From Chloroflexota bacterium (GTDB lineage: Bacteria > Chloroflexota > Dehalococcoidia > JACPQK01), in the NCBI GenBank assembly GCA_016190535.1, contig JACPQK010000106.1, positions 1 through 16,911 of the forward strand: DNA of 16,911 nt, read 5' to 3'. Below the pieces are notes generated by a model that saw only the letters and a list, made by a program, of their open reading frames with translations, was not told the origin of the DNA and ran no database searches. The position numbers were made by a program, and so were the translations under genes. Shown piece by piece: positions 13,815-16,911 of this stretch (within the stretch, counting starts at the first letter, position 1; each line of letters begins with the position of its first letter).

Positions 13815-14786
13815 TTGGACGTCTACCTCGGCATTGATGTCGGCTCGGTAACCACCAAGTTCGCCGTCCTGGATGAGCAGGCCAACCTGCTCTTCAGCCT
13901 GTATACCCGCACCCGGGGACAGCCCATCGTCATGGTCCAACGGGGGCTGAAGCAGGTGGTGGACCATCTGCCCCCGGAGGCCAGGGTTGCCGGGGTGGGC
14001 ACCACGGGCAGCGCCCGCTACCTGGCGGGCGTCATCGCCGGTGCCGACGTGGTCAAGAACGAGATCACCGCCCATGCGGTGGCCGCGCTGCACTATGTGC
14101 CCGATATCCAGACCATCATGGAGATCGGGGGCCAGGACAGCAAGATAATCATCATTCGGGATGGGGTGGTAGTGGACTTTGGCATGAATACCGTCTGCGC
14201 CGCGGGCACGGGGAGCTTCCTGGACCAGCAGGCCTCCCGCCTGGACATGGCCATCGAGGACTTCGGCCCCCGGTCCCTGCACAGCGAGAATCCGGTGCGC
14301 ATTGCCGGGCGTTGCACCGTCTTTGCCGAGTCGGACATGATCCACAAGCAGCAGATGGGACACCGGGTGGAGGACATCCTCTACGGGCTGTGCGAGGCCC
14401 TGGTGCGCAACTACCTGAATAACATTGCCCTGGGCAAGGAGATCCTGCCGCCGGTCATCTTCCAGGGGGGTGTGGCCTTCAACAAAGGCATTGTCAAGGC
14501 TTTCGAGGAGACTTTGAAGACCACGGTCATAGTGCCCCCCCATCATGAGGTGATGGGGGCTATCGGAGCGGCCCTCCTGGCCCAGGAGGACGCCCGGCGC
14601 CGGACTGCCTCCAGCCAGTTCAAGGGCTTCGGGGTGACGGAGGTGGACTTCCGCACCTCCTCCTTCGAGTGTAAGGCCTGTGCCAACGTGTGCGAGATCG
14701 CCCAGGTCTTCGTAGAGGGCAAGGTGGTGGCCCGCTGGGGTGGCCGCTGCGACATGTGGGAGCGCACCTCGGCAGCGGCCAAGTGA
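13815..14786 (+). CDS. BadF/BadG/BcrA/BcrD-type ATPase, acyl-CoA dehydratase activase-like
   Basis: A 323-residue ASKHA-fold ATPase. YLGIDVGSVTTK (about 4-15) is the phosphate-1 motif, IGGQDSK (about 104-110) follows, and GGVAFNKGI (about 218-226) is the adenosine side. Cys128 (NTVCAAGTGSFLD) and Cys167 (IAGRCTVFAESD) match the two cysteines by which an HgdC-type homodimer holds one [4Fe-4S] cluster and delivers a low-potential electron on ATP hydrolysis. Beyond the usual end (about 255) is an extra tail with FECKACANVCEIAQVFVEG and GGRCDMWE: Cys286, 289, 293 and 312, a probable second metal or Fe-S site. The start is TTG, chosen because GGAGG sits just before it and the glycine-rich motif begins immediately after. 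It closes the radical SAM/activase cluster. Confidence 0.9.
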   Translation: MDVYLGIDVGSVTTKFAVLDEQANLLFSLYTRTRGQPIVMVQRGLKQVVDHLPPEARVAGVGTTGSARYLAGVIAGADVVKNEITAHAVAALHYVPDIQTIMEIGGQDSKIIIIRDGVVVDFGMNTVCAAGTGSFLDQQASRLDMAIEDFGPRSLHSENPVRIAGRCTVFAESDMIHKQQMGHRVEDILYGLCEALVRNYLNNIALGKEILPPVIFQGGVAFNKGIVKAFEETLKTTVIVPPHHEVMGAIGAALLAQEDARRRTASSQFKGFGVTEVDFRTSSFECKACANVCEIAQVFVEGKVVARWGGRCDMWERTSAAAK

Positions 14787-14799
14787 GGGGCACCCTCTC

Positions 14800-14849
14800 G
14801 TCCCTGGAGGCAGTGAGAAAAAAAGAGGTCGTGCCCGTCCCCCAGGGAC
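14800..14849. repeat. Inverted repeat after the activase gene
   Basis: GTCCCTGG (14800-14807) is perfectly complementary to CCAGGGAC (14842-14849), separated by 34 bases that include an A7 run (14818-14824). It could form a long-loop stem in the 3' untranslated region of the cluster; an intrinsic terminator shape is not present. Confidence 0.35.
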
Positions 14850-14919
14850 CTGGCGTCGCGGGACACGTGATGCCTTAACCCGATAGCGGACTTTAGCTTT
14901 GCCCCACCTTTTGGTAGAT

Positions 14920-14948
14920 TTGACAGGACAAAGGGGCGATGCTATCAT
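14920..14948 (+). promoter_or_regulatory. Near-consensus sigma-70 type promoter of the CNNM/CorC gene
   Basis: TTGACA (14920-14925), a 17-base spacer and TATCAT (14943-14948) make the best -35/-10 pair in the window. Transcription would begin near 14955, about 36 bases before the ATG at 14991. It separates the last two genes from the activase cluster as an independent transcription unit. Confidence 0.75.
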
Positions 14949-14990
14949 GTTCTAACTCTAAGTGCTGGGTGTAATGGGCCTGTAGCGATC

Positions 14991-16244
14991 ATGGACGGCG
15001 GTAGTACGCTTGCCTTTTTCCTCCTGTTCCTCTTCCTGGTACTCTCTGGCTTCCTCTCAGGTACGGAGGCCGCCTTCCTCAGCCACCAACGCCTGCGGCT
15101 GCAACACCTCCAGCACAAGGGCACCCCAGGGGCGGCCCGGGTGGTCCGACTGCTAGAGAGACCAGACCGTCTTCTTATCGGCCTGCTCACCGGCAATAAC
15201 ATCGTGAACGTGGCTGCTGCCGCGGTAGGCACAGCCCTGGCTACCACCTACATTGGCGGACAGAAGGCTCTCCTTATCGCGACCCTGGGGGTTACCTTTC
15301 TCCTGCTGGTATTCGGAGAGATTACCCCCAAGGTGCTGGGGGTGAGGTACTGGGAACGGGTGACGTTCCTCATGGCCGGGCCTGTCGAGGTGGTGCTCTG
15401 GGTCCTCAGCCCGGTCACCCGCCTCTTTGGCCGGCTGACCCTGTGGCTAGCGGGGGGGAAGCCCTGGGGCACCTCGCGGGCTATCGTACAGGTAGAGGAG
15501 CTGCGCAGCCTCATCTACCTGGGCCGGGAAGGGGGCACCGTGGCCCGGCAGCAGGCCTACATCCTGGAGCGGGCTTTTCAGCTCAGGGAACGCCGGGTCA
15601 AGGAGGTGATGACACCCCGCCCAGAGATTATCGCGGTGGAGCAGGGGGCCAAGCTGAGAGAACTGTTGGACCTCTATGGGCGCTATTCCCATAGCTGCTT
15701 CCCCATATATCAGGACAACCTGGACCAAGTGGTGGGTGTGCTCTACATTAAAGATGTGGTGCTGGCCCTGGCCCACGGTTCCCTGGACGAGGACACCCCC
15801 GTGACCCATCTGGCCCGCCCGGCTTACTTTGTTCCCGAGACCAAAACGCTGAGTTCTCTCCTTACGGAGATGAGGAACAACCGCAGCCGCATGGTTATCG
15901 TCATCGACGAATTCGGCGGCGTTTCGGGCCTGGTCACCCTCAAACAACTGGTGGAGGTGCTTGTCGGCAGCTTGGGCGACGAGCTGGTCTCGGAGGACAG
16001 GGAGTTTGAGGCTATTGACGAGAGGACTGTGGAGGTGGATGGTAGCCTGCGCATCGAAGAGGCCAATGAGCGGCTGGGGCTGGGCCTGCCCCCGGGGGAC
16101 TACGAGACTGTGGCCGGCTTCCTCCTGGCCCGCCTGGGGCGCATCCCCGAGGTGGGGGAGCGCTACCGTCACAACGGGTGGCACCTGGTGGTAAGCTCCA
16201 GGCTGGGGAACCGCATCGAGAGACTACGGGTAATCAGGATGTGA
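14991..16244 (+). CDS. CNNM/CorC (HlyC/CorC) family transporter-type membrane protein
   Basis: A 417-residue protein with the full family layout. The DUF21/CNNM membrane domain (about 1-150) has SGTEAAF after helix 1, the NN pair at 69-70, and GEITPK (109-114). It is followed by two CBS domains (about 207-265, from VMTPRPEIIAV, and 272-330, ending IDEFGGVSGLVT) and a C-terminal CorC/HlyC domain (about 337-415, VDGSLRIEEANERL and LPPGDYETVAGFLLARLG). Archaeal and bacterial homologues (CorB/CorC) take part in Mg2+ export with ATP-binding CBS pairs; older 'hemolysin' names are misleading. The start at ATG 14991 has a weak ribosome site but sits correctly behind a strong promoter. The next gene starts one base after its stop. 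Confidence 0.92.
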   Translation: MDGGSTLAFFLLFLFLVLSGFLSGTEAAFLSHQRLRLQHLQHKGTPGAARVVRLLERPDRLLIGLLTGNNIVNVAAAAVGTALATTYIGGQKALLIATLGVTFLLLVFGEITPKVLGVRYWERVTFLMAGPVEVVLWVLSPVTRLFGRLTLWLAGGKPWGTSRAIVQVEELRSLIYLGREGGTVARQQAYILERAFQLRERRVKEVMTPRPEIIAVEQGAKLRELLDLYGRYSHSCFPIYQDNLDQVVGVLYIKDVVLALAHGSLDEDTPVTHLARPAYFVPETKTLSSLLTEMRNNRSRMVIVIDEFGGVSGLVTLKQLVEVLVGSLGDELVSEDREFEAIDERTVEVDGSLRIEEANERLGLGLPPGDYETVAGFLLARLGRIPEVGERYRHNGWHLVVSSRLGNRIERLRVIRM

Positions 16245-16245
16245 C

Positions 16246-16887
16246 ATGCAGAGGCTATGTATCACCTTCGCCCGGGGCGAGGGGTTGAAGTTCCTGGCGC
16301 ACCTGGACCTGTTGCGGCTCTGGCACCGTGTCCTGCGCCGGGCAGGGCTCCCCCTCGCCTACTCCCAGGGCTATAGCCCCAGCCCCAGGCTTTCCCTGGC
16401 CTGTCCCCTCCCCGTGGGCGTCACCAGCGAAGGGGAGCTTCTGGAGTTCTTGCTGCGCGTCCCTGGCCCTGTGGAAAGGCTGCGTCAGTCCCTGGTGGCC
16501 TGTGTGCCCTCGGGGCTGGCCGTCCTCCAACTGCGAGAGCTCCCGCTATCGTTGTCTCCCCTGGCTTCTCTAGTGCGTTGGGCCAGCTACCAGGTGGAAG
16601 GGCCTGCTGATAGGGATCGCCAGGAACTAGAGCAGGCGAGGACCCGGCTGCTTTCGGCCCGTTCTATCCCCTGGCAGCACACCAGGGATACTGGCCTCCG
16701 CCGCTACGACCTGCGGCCTCTGGTCCTTGACCTGGAGCTGTTGCCCTCCAGCTCAGAGGCATATGCCATGCGGATGCGCCTGCGCTGCGATAGCCAGGGG
16801 ACAGGACGGCCAGAGCAGGTGGTGGCTGCCCTAGGCCTGTCACCACCCCTCCGCGTGCATCGCCTGGAGGTGGGCCTGGCGGCATGA
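16246..16887 (+). CDS. DUF2344 (radical SAM-linked, TIGR03936-type) protein
   Basis: A 213-residue protein whose N-terminal half has the DUF2344 signature: ITFARGEGLKFLAHLDLLRL, then RRAGLPLAYSQGYSPSPRLS and PLPVGVTSEGELLEF. This domain is normally encoded next to, or fused with, a B12-binding radical SAM protein (TIGR03960 type), whose enzymatic product is not established. Here the gene lies one base after the CNNM/CorC gene and the visible side lacks the partner; it may lie downstream beyond the edge. The C-terminal half (about 110-213) is less conserved. The end overlaps a possible next start (ATGA at 16884-16887). Confidence 0.85.
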   Translation: MQRLCITFARGEGLKFLAHLDLLRLWHRVLRRAGLPLAYSQGYSPSPRLSLACPLPVGVTSEGELLEFLLRVPGPVERLRQSLVACVPSGLAVLQLRELPLSLSPLASLVRWASYQVEGPADRDRQELEQARTRLLSARSIPWQHTRDTGLRRYDLRPLVLDLELLPSSSEAYAMRMRLRCDSQGTGRPEQVVAALGLSPPLRVHRLEVGLAA

Positions 16888-16911
16888 CAGCGGCTATGGC
16901 CCTGGACCCGC
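16884..16911 (+). CDS. First codons of a possible downstream gene, truncated by window edge
   Basis: ATG at 16884 overlaps the TGA of the DUF2344 gene and opens MTAAMALDP to the edge; GGAGG at 16866-16870 lies thirteen bases upstream. A second ATG at 16896 is in the same frame. Too short to identify. Confidence 0.3.

Noticed and set aside
13674..14948. 424-codon open frame on the minus strand opposite the activase gene
   Set aside because: It is a shadow of the ASKHA ATPase frame, with no recognisable domain.

Overview
The window reads as chromosomal DNA of a GC-rich bacterium (very roughly two thirds G+C by eye). Gene content and intergenic repeats suggest a Chloroflexota / Dehalococcoidia-like lineage. 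That placement rests on gene types, on a haem-maturation gene set with a short CcmI-like protein, and on my memory of similar intergenic repeats in such genomes; no marker gene here proves it. No rRNA, tRNA, CRISPR array or transposase gene is visible.

Layout. (1) Positions 1-3251, minus strand: a tightly packed cytochrome c maturation operon, transcribed ccmH > ccmF > short ccmI-like > ccdA. The ccdA reading frame is cut by an in-frame TGA but stays open and CcdA-like beyond it to the window edge. (2) 3373-4878, plus strand: a major facilitator transporter with an unusual cleavable-looking signal peptide and a short His-bearing segment before the transporter core. (3) 4981-5568: a coiled-coil protein of unknown function. 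(4) 5675-9772: a plus-strand run of xerC/D-type recombinase, RpiB/LacA/LacB-like isomerase, cytidylate-kinase-like protein, LsrF-like aldolase/thiolase and a zinc-dependent dehydrogenase. The last four look like a sugar-phosphate or polyol catabolic set whose substrate is not evident. (5) 9773-10155: gene-poor DNA with a MITE-like imperfect inverted repeat, a partial extra copy of its terminus and a good promoter. (6) 10156-14786: a radical SAM protein, two COG3580/COG3581-type 'CoA enzyme activase-like' proteins and a BadF/HgdC-type [4Fe-4S] ATPase activase. The last three look like the separated parts of the very large fused activase proteins of other anaerobes. No classical 2-hydroxyacyl-CoA dehydratase or benzoyl-CoA reductase subunits accompany them, so the target of this redox system is open. 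(7) 14991-16911: a CNNM/CorC-type membrane protein behind a near-consensus sigma-70-type promoter, then a DUF2344 radical-SAM-linked protein and the first codons of a possible next gene.

How they work together: region 1 makes haem c attachment machinery; region 4 probably processes a phosphorylated sugar-like compound to smaller pieces with NAD(H) chemistry; region 6 is the most intriguing, an ATP-driven low-potential electron donor, two partner proteins with conserved cysteines and a radical SAM enzyme in one apparent transcription unit.
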